NCBI RefSeq assembly: GCF_014334135.1
Contig: NZ_CP060497.1
Coordinates: 1,984,001-2,048,000 of the forward strand
Direction of reading: 5' to 3'
Length of the DNA stretch: 64,000 nt
From: Olivibacter sp. SDN3
Lineage (GTDB): Bacteria > Bacteroidota > Bacteroidia > Sphingobacteriales > Sphingobacteriaceae
Shown here piece after piece: positions 9,409 through 19,078 of this stretch. The translations under genes were made by a program, and so were the position numbers. Below the pieces are notes generated by a model that was given only the letters and a program-made list of their open reading frames with translations, had not been told where the DNA came from and did not search any database. Position 1 is the stretch's first letter; every line of letters starts with the position of its first letter.

Positions 9409-10572
9409 TTAGGGAATGGCTTGGTGATCGGTGTCGCGCATGCGGTACCAATCAACCAATTGATCCTTATGGGGTAAATCTTTCGCTAAGGGACTAGCGG
9501 TATCCTGATACCAATAGGCTGCGGAAGAAAATTTAAACTCTCTTGTCTGATCGGCAGGCCTTGGGTTGATAAAAGAAAAAGAAATACGCTCTTGAAACGC
9601 AATGGCATCCTGATCATGAAAACGGTACATGCTCACCATCGAGCGGTGCGGATCTTTGATCGGCACACCATGATAGGGACCATAAAATTCACCTTCCCTG
9701 AAGTACCAACCGCCGTTAAAATAGTCTTCCAGACCCGACCCAACGATAGTAGGTTTTGATTGATCTTTGGTGTCGATATAAACAAATTCGGGTGCTTCCA
9801 GGTAACCTAAATAATTTGGCAGCCAACTTTGCATCGATAAGCAACATCCAACGAAATGTCCGCGTCCTTCCACTTCCAGAATATTTAAAGGTTCGTATCC
9901 CGGATTGGTACCAGCACTATATAGGCAATGAAACCGACCACTGTTGGCCGGCAAGGTCTCTAAGGCATCGTAATTTGCATTTAAGAAAACACTGGACGAC
10001 AAGTGATCGTGCAAGTTCTCTACTTCAATGCGAACTTTTTCAAAAGGCATTGGGAAATATGAATAAAATCCACCGCTGGACATACCGATGTAATTTGATA
10101 GGAAGTGTTTATATTCACAATGGCCAATACCGAAGAAGTCGCCTATAGGGGCCTCTACCGATGGAAAATCTTTCCCGTCCCAATAAATGCGAAGGATGAG
10201 CTTCTTGAGTATCGTCGGGTCTGGCCACCGTTCTTTGCTGAGATCCCAGTTTTCCCAAAACCAGCCCGAACAGGTCAGCCACAATCGGGTGATAATACCC
10301 GGATGTGCATAATCCGCCAATATGGCCTTCTCTCCGGGATTGATAATGGCGGCCTTTATTTTGGTGTCCTGATCAAATGTGGTGAATTGCCGGGAAACGC
10401 TGTCGCGGACGGTATAAAGGGGAGTAGGCCCCAAAAATGCTTGTGCCTTTTGCTGTGCTGTCTGCTCGGTAAACGCCGTCGGCGCGACCGCAAAACCTGC
10501 AACGGCCGCCAGTGCTTTCCTACGGGACATAGCTGCTGTCGGATCGTGTTGATTACGCTGTTTCTGCTTCAT
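9409..10572 (-). CDS. GH172-type glycosidase (DUF2961), Tat-exported
   Basis: This 387-residue protein has the DUF2961 core now classified as GH172, a family known to contain difructose-dianhydride/alpha-fructofuranosidase and exo-arabinofuranosidase enzymes. Family features are the acidic GSGLEDYFNGGWYF segment near residue 280, followed by GPYHGVP and the YRFHDQDAIAF stretch. The N-terminus carries a twin-arginine signal (MSRRKALAAVAGFAVAP), so export in folded form is likely; ATG 10530 directly before SRRKAL is an alternative start. It lies 26 bp after SusD and 20 bp before the GH3 gene, so SusC/SusD probably import the substrate of these two enzymes. With hexose kinase and isomerases in the same operon, release of fructose or another hexose is more likely than arabinose, though this is inference. 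Confidence 0.87.
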   Translation of the reverse strand: MKQKQRNQHDPTAAMSRRKALAAVAGFAVAPTAFTEQTAQQKAQAFLGPTPLYTVRDSVSRQFTTFDQDTKIKAAIINPGEKAILADYAHPGIITRLWLTCSGWFWENWDLSKERWPDPTILKKLILRIYWDGKDFPSVEAPIGDFFGIGHCEYKHFLSNYIGMSSGGFYSYFPMPFEKVRIEVENLHDHLSSSVFLNANYDALETLPANSGRFHCLYSAGTNPGYEPLNILEVEGRGHFVGCCLSMQSWLPNYLGYLEAPEFVYIDTKDQSKPTIVGSGLEDYFNGGWYFREGEFYGPYHGVPIKDPHRSMVSMYRFHDQDAIAFQERISFSFINPRPADQTREFKFSSAAYWYQDTASPLAKDLPHKDQLVDWYRMRDTDHQAIP

Positions 10573-10598
10573 AATTGCCTATATTTGGTATCATCTTT

Positions 10599-12308
10599 TT
10601 AATAACCCGGGTTTTGTCCATTTGATAAATTGTCAGGACCTCCGTTTTGTGAGCGAATTACTTCGTTTTGGTCGAGCACTTGCTGCGGGATTGGAAAGAA
10701 GTAATTTTTGGGGGAGAAATTTCGTCTTCCCCCGGGCGCCTGCACCACAGTATATTGCCACTGACCGTTTTGCCTTTCGATCCGCATTGCATGCAGGCCT
10801 TCGCTATATATTTGCTCGGCGGTTTTCCATCGCAGCATGTCCCACCGACGCTTGTCTTCAAAAGCCAATTCTACTCGGCGCTCTCTTCGGATAACCTCGC
10901 GCATTTCCTGTTGGCTTAGCCCGTCCTGCAAAGGCGGTAAATAAGGATCTGCAGGGTTCCGTTCACGCACGCTATTTATGGCTTCATAAACAGAAGGATC
11001 CGGTCCGACGGCTTCGTTCTGGGCTTCTGCATAACTTAGGAGTACTTCCGCGAACCTAAAATAGTAATAATGTTGATTACTTGTAGCACCATCCCAATTA
11101 TCCGCGCCTAAGGGAATATTGGGATTCATCCGTTTGCGTAAATTATAGGCCGTATTGGTCGCATCACTTGCATCAGATAAATCTAAGGCATTAGGACTAT
11201 TTACCCCCAGACGCGTATAGATCGTATCATTATACCAATAAGAACCGTCATAAACGATCGATTCATAAAAGCGTAGCTCCCTATTGGCATATGGATTTTG
11301 GGGGTCATACCCGGAGGATGGATCGGAGATTGGTTTCCCATTGGCCATGGCATAGTCGTCAACCAGATCCTGCGTGGGATTGATTGCCCCCCAGCTGGTA
11401 TGACCTCCATTTAGCGTATAAGGTGTGCCCATCAAGCCTGTTTCCCGTCCCCCTTTCAGTCGAGGAAAATATTGCCTGAAAAAAATACCTTCCTGGTTAT
11501 TGTTTCCTTCCGGCAAGAACAGTGTTCCATATTCCGGATATAGCGCATATAAGCCCAGATCAATTACTTCCCGGTTAGTAGCGGCCGCTTGCAACCACCG
11601 TTCCGACAAGTTACCTTCATTATAGAGCGGACTGGCATAATAGAGCTCCACCCAACCTTTTAAAGTAAGTGCGGCACCCTTGGTTGCCCTACCCAGCTCA
11701 TTGGTGTTCTGCAAAATCTGTGAGGCAGCATCGAGTTCATCGATAATGAAAAGCGCGGTCTCCTCGGCTGATGCCCGTGGTCTGAAAATAGCATCTTCCT
11801 GTGTAAGACGATCAAGGGGTTCGGTGATCAACGGCACGCCTCCATAGGCCATCCATAATATATGGTAGAAATAAGCACGAAGAAACCTGGCTTCTGCAAT
11901 ACGCGCGCTTTTGTATTCTTCTGGCAATTCAGCGCTTGTCACCTTATCAATAAATACGTTGCATTTGCGGATATGTCCGTAATTGGTATCCCAATAGATG
12001 TTGAGTGTTCCGGCGGGATATACGGCTGGGGTGTAGGAAGATTCCTGCTCGAGGTTTCGGGAAGAAGCCCAGCTAAAGCCCGACATGGAGTTGTCGCTAT
12101 AATTTTCAAAGGGGTCTTCCCAATTGTTGCCGTCGGGTAAGTTATTGTAAATATCATTGAGGAAGAGGTCGGCCGTGCCGGCGTCTGTCCATATGGTGGC
12201 GTCTGATAAGCGATCCCGCGGTATAACTTCCAACTGCCTGTCACTACAGGCAGTGAGCCAAAGACTAGATAGGCTGAAGAAAAGCAAAAGGACTTTTTGA
12301 TTGGTCAT
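10599..12308 (-). CDS. SusD/RagB outer-membrane glycan-binding lipoprotein
   Basis: This 569-residue surface lipoprotein is the lid of a SusCD importer. A lipoprotein signal peptide (SSLWLTACSD, lipid-modified Cys21) is followed by the SusD N-terminal TPR-like part (ARFLRAYFYHILWMAYGGVPLITEPL) and the C-terminal SusD domain (YYYFRFAEVLLSYAEAQNEA, ERRVELAFEDKRRWDMLRWK). The ending FFPIPQQVLDQN...NGQNPGY is typical for the family. It starts 5 bp after the SusC stop codon, so the two are surely cotranscribed. The substrate cannot be read from the sequence. Confidence 0.95.
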   Translation of the reverse strand: MTNQKVLLLFFSLSSLWLTACSDRQLEVIPRDRLSDATIWTDAGTADLFLNDIYNNLPDGNNWEDPFENYSDNSMSGFSWASSRNLEQESSYTPAVYPAGTLNIYWDTNYGHIRKCNVFIDKVTSAELPEEYKSARIAEARFLRAYFYHILWMAYGGVPLITEPLDRLTQEDAIFRPRASAEETALFIIDELDAASQILQNTNELGRATKGAALTLKGWVELYYASPLYNEGNLSERWLQAAATNREVIDLGLYALYPEYGTLFLPEGNNNQEGIFFRQYFPRLKGGRETGLMGTPYTLNGGHTSWGAINPTQDLVDDYAMANGKPISDPSSGYDPQNPYANRELRFYESIVYDGSYWYNDTIYTRLGVNSPNALDLSDASDATNTAYNLRKRMNPNIPLGADNWDGATSNQHYYYFRFAEVLLSYAEAQNEAVGPDPSVYEAINSVRERNPADPYLPPLQDGLSQQEMREVIRRERRVELAFEDKRRWDMLRWKTAEQIYSEGLHAMRIERQNGQWQYTVVQAPGGRRNFSPKNYFFPIPQQVLDQNEVIRSQNGGPDNLSNGQNPGY

Positions 12309-12313
12309 GATAC

Positions 12314-15300
12314 TTAAAATTTAATGTTAACACCTAAGGAGAGCACCCGTTGCTGTGGATAAAACATACCGAAACTATCACTGATCTCCGGATCAAAATT
12401 CTTCAATTTACTCCAGGTCAATATATTTTGACCGCTTAAGTAAATTCTGGCGGATTGCATTTTCAGGGATTTCAACTGTTCACTGGAGAAGGTGTATCCC
12501 AGCTCACCTGTTTTTAAGCGTAGGTAACTGGCATTTTGCAGCCACCACGACGAATATTGTGTATTATTTGTGGTGGGTTGGGGAGTGACACGGGGGTTGG
12601 TTGCATGTGGGTTTTCGGGTGTCCAGACATCCAATGCGGTGACCGGTACAGAAGCACCGTTTGTAAAAGGCCAGGCACCTACATCGCCAATCCAGAAATC
12701 GCGGTTTGCTGCCCCTTGGAACAATAACGATAAATCAAACCCTTTATAGCGTATATTTGGCGAAAAGCCATAGATAATCTGTGGCACGTCGGGATAACCG
12801 ATTGGCACCATATCGTGCTCATCAATTTGCCCGTCGCCGTTGGTGTCCTGGTATTTTAGGTCACCGGGATGGACCGGCCCCCAAGGCTGCCTGACCGGAT
12901 ATTCATCCGGATCAATCACATTATTTCCATTCAGGTCTTCTTCCACTTGGAAATAACCGAGTGCCTGATAGCCAAACTTGGTGCCTAACGGCCTACCGGT
13001 AACCCGGCGGCCGGGGTTGTTAAAGGTTGTAGAGGTTTCAAAGACCTGCACTAATTCATTTTTTGCATACGTGAAATTAGCTTGGATAGAGATGTGTAGA
13101 TCATTTTTAAAAGTATGCATACCACCAATGCTCAGCTCCACGCCGTTATTTTTCATTTTACCCTCATTTACCTGCGCTATGCTGATGCCGTATTCAAAGG
13201 GAACGGTCACTTGCGGAGGGAGCAGCATATTGTTTCTTCGCTCGTAAAAATATTCTGCAGTAAATGTCAGTTGGTTGTTTAGAAAAGCGGCATCAAAACC
13301 AATATTTGTTTTTTGTGCTCTTTCCCATGTAATCATCGGATTAGGCTCAATGGTTTCATAGATACCTTGAGTAGGAATACCGTTAATAACAGCCGAGTTT
13401 CCATATAAGGTATAAGCACTGAGGTATTGGAACGGAGATCCGGCCAAAGCTCCCGATTCACCATAAGATCCCCGGAGTTTTAGATCGCTTATCCATGGTA
13501 GGCCTCTTTTAAAGAAAGCTTCTTCAGAAATCCGCCAACCTATCGAAGCCGAGGGGAAAAAACCAAAACGATGCCCGGGGGCGAAGTAGTAATTGCCATC
13601 ATACCTGCCAGACGTTTCCAATAAATACCGATTATCGTAGTTATAGCTCAGGCGATATATAAAAGACCGTTGTTTAGCTTCCAAAGAGCTGCCACTGTTA
13701 GACATATCCGTTGGATCTGAACTACCGGCATCCAGTTCCGGAATATTGATGTTATAGTTGTTTCTGGAAGCAGCAAACATAGAGGTTCGGGTATTGCGCA
13801 CTTCAAAGACCATTAAACCGCTAAGGTCATGCTTGCCAAAAGTGTTTTGATAGTTCAAATGGCCTTGATAAGTAAAAGCGTGTTCCTCTGCATAATCTTG
13901 ACTATAGATGGGCTTCGCAGGGCCATCATTTCCCGCCTCTCGGTATTCGTAAGGTGTCTGCGTCGTGTCTACCGTATAATAAGGCATAGGCGTTCTCCAT
14001 ATCTTGTTAAGTGTTGGACTCAGGTCATAAGCGACTACCCCTTTGATACTTAGACCTGGTATAAAGGGTAATTGTTGTTCAATGGTTAGCTGGTTGAGTA
14101 AAACATAATCGCGGAATTTGCGGAAACCGCTATTAAATATAGCACCGTAAACCGTGCGTCCTTCATACTCCCCCGCCAAGCCGCCGGGATACACCAAGGG
14201 CGCGATAGGCGGCGTCCTAAAGGCCTGTGAGAAAATATTGCCTGCTCCGGTAGATTCCACACCAGGATAATTGTTCTGTTCTATTCTTCCATTGATCGAA
14301 AGGTTAATTTTGGTAGTAGGCGTGGCCTGCGCGTCTATTTTTGAAATCAGGTTATATTGATGCATATTAGTAGTTTCCCACATACCGCCTTGATATAGAT
14401 AATTCAGTCCCACGTAGTAATTCACTTTTTCTGCGCCACCTGTGAGTTGTAAGTGGTGATTGGTCATCGGCGAATTCGGTGTAATTAATTCCCTTAAGAC
14501 ATTATGATCAGGGTAGCGTATAGGATCTGAACCTTCACGGTACATCTGCAGGTCATAACTAGAGAAGCGGTGGGGTTGTCCTACATTGTCATTGGCCATG
14601 TTAAACAAGGTCGCATATTGGTAAGCATCAGCAAATTTGGTTAGTACCGTCGGATTTTGCCAGGCAAAATATGCATCATAAGATAATGTGGGCGCACCCT
14701 TTTGGCCTTGCTTTGTTGTCACGAGAACAACCCCATTTGCGCCTGCCATGCCGTAGGGTGCTACGGCTGCGGCATCTTTCAATACGCTTATAGAGGCGAT
14801 ACTATGTGGATCCAGTCGTGAAAAATCGCGAGGAATACCATCTACAATCACCAGAGGCTGTGTATTTCCCGTGGTACTTACCCCTCGTATAAAGAGACTG
14901 GACATATCGGCTCCAGGCTCGCCGCTGTTCTGTGTAAAAATAACGCCGGGTACTCTTCCTCCCAAGCTATTGCTTAAATCAGCAACCGGTTTTAAGGCGA
15001 TGTCTTGGCCCTCCACAGCAGAAACGGCTGCAGTGACGGAACTTCTCTTTTGCGTGCCATAGCCTACAACTACTACTTCATCGAGATTTTCAGCAGACGC
15101 TTGCAAGGCCACAGAAATTTCCGTGTTACCATTGATAGGAACTTCGCGCGTAACATAACCGATAAAGCGGATAAGCAGGGTGTCATTGGCTGCGGTCGTC
15201 ACAGTATATTGTCCTAAAGAATCGGTTGTTACCGTCCTGTTTTTTTCTTTAACGGAAATGGATACACCCTGAAGTGGTTGTTGGGTCTCCACGTCCGTAA

Positions 15301-15442
15301 TTATTCCCTGTATGGTCAAATCCTGCCTTGAGGCGTTGGCCCATATTGGATTATTATAGCTTATGATCCAAAAAAGGCATAGTAGTCGAATGCTCCGGCA
15401 ATATTTGGTAAAATTAGTGCAATGCGGTTCTTTCCTTTTCAT
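12314..15442 (-). CDS. SusC/RagA TonB-linked outer-membrane transporter
   Basis: This 1042-residue TonB-dependent transporter imports oligosaccharides across the outer membrane together with the SusD encoded downstream. After a signal region ending IWANA there is an N-terminal CarboxypepD-regulatory-like domain (about 42-120), then the TonB-dependent plug opening EVVVVGYGTQKRSSVTAAVS (about 125-235) with GMAGANGVVLVTTKQG. The beta-barrel ends FGMFYPQQRVLSLGVNIKF, with a C-terminal Phe for outer-membrane insertion. Length is normal for SusC (about 1000). It lies 36 bp downstream of the MFS porter gene in the same operon. Confidence 0.96.
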   Translation of the reverse strand: MKRKEPHCTNFTKYCRSIRLLCLFWIISYNNPIWANASRQDLTIQGIITDVETQQPLQGVSISVKEKNRTVTTDSLGQYTVTTAANDTLLIRFIGYVTREVPINGNTEISVALQASAENLDEVVVVGYGTQKRSSVTAAVSAVEGQDIALKPVADLSNSLGGRVPGVIFTQNSGEPGADMSSLFIRGVSTTGNTQPLVIVDGIPRDFSRLDPHSIASISVLKDAAAVAPYGMAGANGVVLVTTKQGQKGAPTLSYDAYFAWQNPTVLTKFADAYQYATLFNMANDNVGQPHRFSSYDLQMYREGSDPIRYPDHNVLRELITPNSPMTNHHLQLTGGAEKVNYYVGLNYLYQGGMWETTNMHQYNLISKIDAQATPTTKINLSINGRIEQNNYPGVESTGAGNIFSQAFRTPPIAPLVYPGGLAGEYEGRTVYGAIFNSGFRKFRDYVLLNQLTIEQQLPFIPGLSIKGVVAYDLSPTLNKIWRTPMPYYTVDTTQTPYEYREAGNDGPAKPIYSQDYAEEHAFTYQGHLNYQNTFGKHDLSGLMVFEVRNTRTSMFAASRNNYNINIPELDAGSSDPTDMSNSGSSLEAKQRSFIYRLSYNYDNRYLLETSGRYDGNYYFAPGHRFGFFPSASIGWRISEEAFFKRGLPWISDLKLRGSYGESGALAGSPFQYLSAYTLYGNSAVINGIPTQGIYETIEPNPMITWERAQKTNIGFDAAFLNNQLTFTAEYFYERRNNMLLPPQVTVPFEYGISIAQVNEGKMKNNGVELSIGGMHTFKNDLHISIQANFTYAKNELVQVFETSTTFNNPGRRVTGRPLGTKFGYQALGYFQVEEDLNGNNVIDPDEYPVRQPWGPVHPGDLKYQDTNGDGQIDEHDMVPIGYPDVPQIIYGFSPNIRYKGFDLSLLFQGAANRDFWIGDVGAWPFTNGASVPVTALDVWTPENPHATNPRVTPQPTTNNTQYSSWWLQNASYLRLKTGELGYTFSSEQLKSLKMQSARIYLSGQNILTWSKLKNFDPEISDSFGMFYPQQRVLSLGVNIKF

Positions 15443-15478
15443 GTTTTTTGGGGTTAAGGTTAAGCAATGAGCTATTTG

Positions 15479-16867
15479 TTAATGTGTATGCATATAGGTG
15501 TCTCCGGTTTCTTCTAAGGATTTTCCTTTAGTTTCGATTAATAGTCTGATACAGATAAATAGATTAATGGTACTAAATGCGGCAAACATCCAAAAAGTAA
15601 AAGCCGGGCCGACACGCTGGACAAGCCAAGGGAAGAATTGGCCTACGATCCATACAGACAACCAGAGAAAAAAGGTACAGCAAGCTACGGCCTTCATGCG
15701 TATTTCGTTCGGGAAAATTTCATTGATCAATATCCAGGTTATCGGACCTACAGACAAAGCAAAGCAGGCAATAAATAATACGAGCATCAGCAATAATAGC
15801 CAATTGTTTGTTTGGTTTGTGTGGAAGCAGTAACCCGTCATTATCAAAGCCGAAATCATTCCCAATAGACCAATGATGAGCAGCGGCTTTCGGCCAATGC
15901 GGTCAGCTTGCTTAATTGCTATCCAGGTAAAAGCAACATTAACGAACCCAATAATCACCTGTGCCTGTAAAGCATTATTCGTTGTAAGTCCAGCTGTATT
16001 GAAAATTTTAGGTCCATAATAGATAATTGCATTAATTCCGCTGAACTGCTGTAGGATACACAGGGCAATACCGATCAACAGCGGTGTACGCATGGAGGGG
16101 GTACGAACCGTCATTTTAGCTCTTCGTCTTTGCGCGTGCGTAGCTGTGATGCTTTGGTACAAGGCATCAGCGGTAGTATCTGGATATAATTTGTTTAAAA
16201 CGGAACGTGCTTTTTGTAACTTATCGTTCGCGATGAGCCAACGGGGACTTTCCGGTACCCGTAGAATCAAGAGAAAAAAGACAATAGCCGGTAAGCCCAT
16301 AACCAAGAACATACTTCGCCATACTTCTTCTTTAAATAACCAATGAAAGACACCTGTGCCATCCGGTATTGATGTAGACATTGCTAAAAGCCATGCATTG
16401 GAGAAATAGGCCATAAGGATACCTAGTGTGATAGCGAGCTGGTAATAAGCAATTAAGCGACCTCGGGCTCCGGCAGGTGCAAACTCAGCGATGAACATCG
16501 GTGCGACTACAGAGGCAATACCAACACCAATACCTCCGATTAAGCGGTATAGCGCAAGTTTGTTGGCGGAGTCTGCCCAGCCACAGCCAATGCTCGATAA
16601 AAGAAACAAGAAGCTGGCCAACAACAGCATCTTTTTCCCTCCCCATTTTTTGCTTGAGATCGCAGAAGTTAGCACGCCAATGATTGCTCCTACCAGACCG
16701 CTACTTACAAACCAGCCTTCCATCGTTGGACTCATCCCGAACTGCGTATGTATAGGTGTTATCGTTCCCGAAATGACTGCCGTGTCGAAACCAAATAAAA
16801 AACCCCCTATAGCAGCCGTTATACAAATACCCGTTACACGGGTGGATTCTTGTTTAGTAGTGGCCAT
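15479..16867 (-). CDS. MFS sugar porter (XylE/GLUT type)
   Basis: This 462-residue inner-membrane transporter with about 12 transmembrane segments belongs to the sugar porter branch of the major facilitator superfamily. It should take monosaccharides from periplasm to cytoplasm, probably by proton symport. Signatures are FGFDTAVISG in helix 1, RLIGGIGVGIASVVAPMFIAE, ESPRWLI after helix 6, QQFSGINAIIYYGPKIF in helix 7 and ETKGKSLEE at the C-terminus. The operon places it between the periplasmic hydrolases and the cytoplasmic kinase and isomerases, so glucose or fructose is the likely cargo. Confidence 0.95.
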   Translation of the reverse strand: MATTKQESTRVTGICITAAIGGFLFGFDTAVISGTITPIHTQFGMSPTMEGWFVSSGLVGAIIGVLTSAISSKKWGGKKMLLLASFLFLLSSIGCGWADSANKLALYRLIGGIGVGIASVVAPMFIAEFAPAGARGRLIAYYQLAITLGILMAYFSNAWLLAMSTSIPDGTGVFHWLFKEEVWRSMFLVMGLPAIVFFLLILRVPESPRWLIANDKLQKARSVLNKLYPDTTADALYQSITATHAQRRRAKMTVRTPSMRTPLLIGIALCILQQFSGINAIIYYGPKIFNTAGLTTNNALQAQVIIGFVNVAFTWIAIKQADRIGRKPLLIIGLLGMISALIMTGYCFHTNQTNNWLLLLMLVLFIACFALSVGPITWILINEIFPNEIRMKAVACCTFFLWLSVWIVGQFFPWLVQRVGPAFTFWMFAAFSTINLFICIRLLIETKGKSLEETGDTYMHTH

Positions 16868-16885
16868 TACTTATTTTTTAGCTGC

Positions 16886-17263
16886 TTACCGCTTATAGTC
16901 ATCTGCATAACGCGTAATATCATCCTGTTGCCAATTACCAAAGGCAACCTCCAACACCCGGATAGGCTGGTTGCCCCGGCAGGTAAGTCGGTGTTTTGAA
17001 TGGGCAGGAATCCATAGCTCGTCACCGGTCATGTACGTTCGCTCTTCATCGCCTATCTGAATTAAGGCATGATCATCCAGAACAATCCATAATTCACTGC
17101 GGTAGCGGTGTGATTGTAAGCTTAGTCGTTGACCAGGCAACACTGTCATTAAACTCACGGTGCATGCTTCATTATGGGCAAATTGTTTAAAAGATCCCCA
17201 TGGTCTTTCAACAAACCTTACCGGTGGTTTTACGTGTTTTTCTTTTGATGTATCCATGTTCAT
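16886..17263 (-). CDS. Stand-alone cupin, type II phosphomannose isomerase-like
   Basis: This 125-residue single-domain cupin resembles the C-terminal isomerase domain of bifunctional ManC/type II phosphomannose isomerases, without the nucleotidyltransferase part. It has VERPWGSFKQF near the start, SLQSHRYRSELWIVL (the metal-binding QxH...E pattern), LWIPAHSKHRL and the ending DDITRYADDYKR, close to the family D(D/I)xRxxDxYGR end. It may interconvert mannose-6-phosphate and fructose-6-phosphate. Its neighbours, a cupin-type glucose-6-phosphate isomerase and a ROK kinase, support a role in channelling hexose phosphates. ATG 17257 is an alternative start two codons in. Confidence 0.8.
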   Translation of the reverse strand: MNMDTSKEKHVKPPVRFVERPWGSFKQFAHNEACTVSLMTVLPGQRLSLQSHRYRSELWIVLDDHALIQIGDEERTYMTGDELWIPAHSKHRLTCRGNQPIRVLEVAFGNWQQDDITRYADDYKR

Positions 17264-17296
17264 TGTATTAAAATTTGATTTTTTGGTTCACTTTAT

Positions 17297-18250
17297 TTAT
17301 GGGAGGCAAGTGTTTGCATTCGCTTTAAATAATAAGGGTGCACCCATGAGCGCAGCTGTATCAGGAAAATGGGCCGTACGTATTTCAGGTCCTCCCCAGG
17401 GGCACCAGGCTCTGGCTGCTATAATCGATTGTAAATAGGGTACTACCAGTTCTTTTACATGCATCATACCACCACCAATGATGACGATTTCCGGATCATA
17501 GGCGTGGATGAGATTAACGATACCTGCAGCCCAGGCATCCAGACATTGATTGCCCAGCAAACGAGCCAGCTCATCTCCTTCCTTACTAAGCTGAAAGAGC
17601 GTTTGCATATTCAACTTGTCGGATTTTTGTAGCATACTTCTCTCAAATAAGGGGTGTGCTTTCACCAGTTTTTCAATAGTCCAGTTGGAAGCAGTAGCCT
17701 CCACACAGCCAAACCTGCCGCAGCTGCATCGGTGCCTTTCATTTTTATAATCGATGATAAAGTGCCCTCCCAAAATCCCGGCTTGGAAATGTTTCCCACG
17801 CAAGATTACATTGTCGAGGATAACTGCGGTTCCTATGCCTGTCCCCAAAGTCGTCATTACCATGTTGCTGCATTTCATGCCTGCACCATAATACCACTCT
17901 CCCAAACAAGCCATACGGGCATCGTTCTCCAGCTTCAGAGACATACCTAGTGATGTCTTGGCCCATTCCAACAGACCGAGGGAAGGTGCATCCTCGTATT
18001 TTGAGCTCGTGCCTATGATGCGGTTTTCATCGGTGTCTACCAAGCCGGGGAAAGCCAAGCTTAGAAAAGGAACATCATTTAGCTGTGTTTCTTGCTTCAT
18101 TTCGGTGATCTGTATTTCCAATAGCGGGAGTAGATGACGCAACTCCTTGTTATTTTTGGTTTCTGTAATCCGTAAGGCCTTTAATTTTCCATCCGATAGC
18201 AGACCAACTTTAATGCGTGTGCCCCCTAGATCTATGCCGACAATATTCAT
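17297..18250 (-). CDS. ROK family sugar kinase (glucokinase/fructokinase-like)
   Basis: This 317-residue cytoplasmic kinase should phosphorylate a hexose released by the operon. It has the N-terminal phosphate-binding motif GIDLGGTRIKVGLL, the second ATP motif TTLGTGIGTAVILDN and the ROK zinc motif CSCGRFGCVEA. GGGMM precedes the C-terminal helix. The ORF is open to 18286, but that start would run 26 bp into the upstream isomerase gene and adds residues before the conserved start; ATG 18250, with AAAGGGGCCAGG just before it, begins the canonical MNIVGIDLGGT. Glucose, fructose and N-acetyl-hexosamine kinases all occur in this family; the flanking isomerases favour glucose, fructose or mannose. 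Confidence 0.9.
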   Translation of the reverse strand: MNIVGIDLGGTRIKVGLLSDGKLKALRITETKNNKELRHLLPLLEIQITEMKQETQLNDVPFLSLAFPGLVDTDENRIIGTSSKYEDAPSLGLLEWAKTSLGMSLKLENDARMACLGEWYYGAGMKCSNMVMTTLGTGIGTAVILDNVILRGKHFQAGILGGHFIIDYKNERHRCSCGRFGCVEATASNWTIEKLVKAHPLFERSMLQKSDKLNMQTLFQLSKEGDELARLLGNQCLDAWAAGIVNLIHAYDPEIVIIGGGMMHVKELVVPYLQSIIAARAWCPWGGPEIRTAHFPDTAALMGAPLLFKANANTCLP

Positions 18251-18260
18251 CCTGGCCCCT

Positions 18261-18812
18261 TTAAAGCTTAACCAATTGTGGAACATTGTCTACTTGGAAG
18301 ATTCTGCCTGAGAAACCATGATGAGCGATCCCCTCGTAATCATAACCGGCATCTGCTGGCCAACAGGCACCAAAACTCAACGGTTCGGTAGAAGTGTTGA
18401 TGGTTCGGTGAGCCGTATGCGCTGGGATATAGTGTAAACTTCCCGGGTACATCCGTTCCGCCCGGATATTTCGCTTACGATCCATCAGTAGCAATGCGCC
18501 TTCCCCTTGAATACACCAATAGTATTCCGCTCGGTCACCCCTAGCATGAAAATGTCCCCGTGTCATGAAATATTCTGTAGCTATCTGACCAGGCTCTATG
18601 ATCGTCGTTCCAAAAAAAAGACCTCCCGGAGTACCTTCGGCCACAGGTTTATATAAAGTGACCCGATATATCAGTTGGTCTTGCGGCATGTCGAGCCTAG
18701 CCTCTTCATTTTTAAACAGGTTGGTCAGATCAGCTAAATACGTTGATTTCGTAATAACTTCTTTTCCCTTTAAAACATCAACGCTAAAAGTTATGGCTGG
18801 TTGTTGAAGCAT
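18261..18812 (-). CDS. Cupin-type glucose-6-phosphate isomerase
   Basis: This 183-residue protein matches the metal-dependent cupin phosphoglucose isomerase family (archaeal/PgiA type), not the classical Pgi. It should interconvert glucose-6-phosphate and fructose-6-phosphate. Key motifs are TRGHFHARGDRAEYYWCIQG (metal-binding His, His and Glu), PGSLHYIPAHTAHRTIN (third His) and FGACWPADAGYDYEGI. It is the first gene of the eight-gene operon running to 6746, 10 bp upstream of the ROK kinase. A candidate -7 box (TAACTTTG) lies about 87 bp upstream, inside a 321-bp divergent promoter region shared with the plus-strand cluster. Confidence 0.88.
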   Translation of the reverse strand: MLQQPAITFSVDVLKGKEVITKSTYLADLTNLFKNEEARLDMPQDQLIYRVTLYKPVAEGTPGGLFFGTTIIEPGQIATEYFMTRGHFHARGDRAEYYWCIQGEGALLLMDRKRNIRAERMYPGSLHYIPAHTAHRTINTSTEPLSFGACWPADAGYDYEGIAHHGFSGRIFQVDNVPQLVKL

Positions 18813-18898
18813 ATTATTAAATAATTAGGTTATACTTTTTTTGGTTCTCCGGTTATCGGTTTACGTAGCCTTTATACAGATATAAGCACCTGATAAGA

Positions 18899-18906
18899 CA
18901 AAGTTA
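18899..18906 (-). promoter_or_regulatory. Candidate -7 box (TAACTTTG) of the sugar operon
   Basis: Minus-strand TAACTTTG fits the TAnnTTTG consensus and would give a leader of roughly 80 nt before the isomerase ATG at 18812. No good -33 TTTG is seen, which fits an activator-dependent promoter. Confidence 0.45.
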
Positions 18907-19022
18907 GGCGGCTTTTGAACGTTTCTGTTTCATCTTTCTTTTCCAAATTGTACGGTATTTTAGCAAGAAAGACACTTGGTTAATAGTTTTGAAAAGGCCG
19001 CTCCGCTGCTTTCGGTGCTATT

Positions 19023-19041
19023 GAAAAATAGTATCAGAAAT
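19023..19041 (+). promoter_or_regulatory. Putative AraC-type operator, copy 1
   Basis: The sequence GAAAAATAGTATCA followed by GAAAT is identical over its first 14 bases to 44979-44992 and matches 18 of 19 bases overall. It lies 38 bp upstream of the plus-strand -7 box at 19079 and between the two divergent promoters. Confidence 0.5.
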
Positions 19042-19078
19042 AGAGATAAATGTAATAGATAAGGGTTGCTAAGCTCTT

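Noticed and set aside
14801-14850. GATACTAT near the SusC start as a further AraC operator
   Set aside because: It lies inside coding sequence and matches only the short core, so it is probably coincidence.
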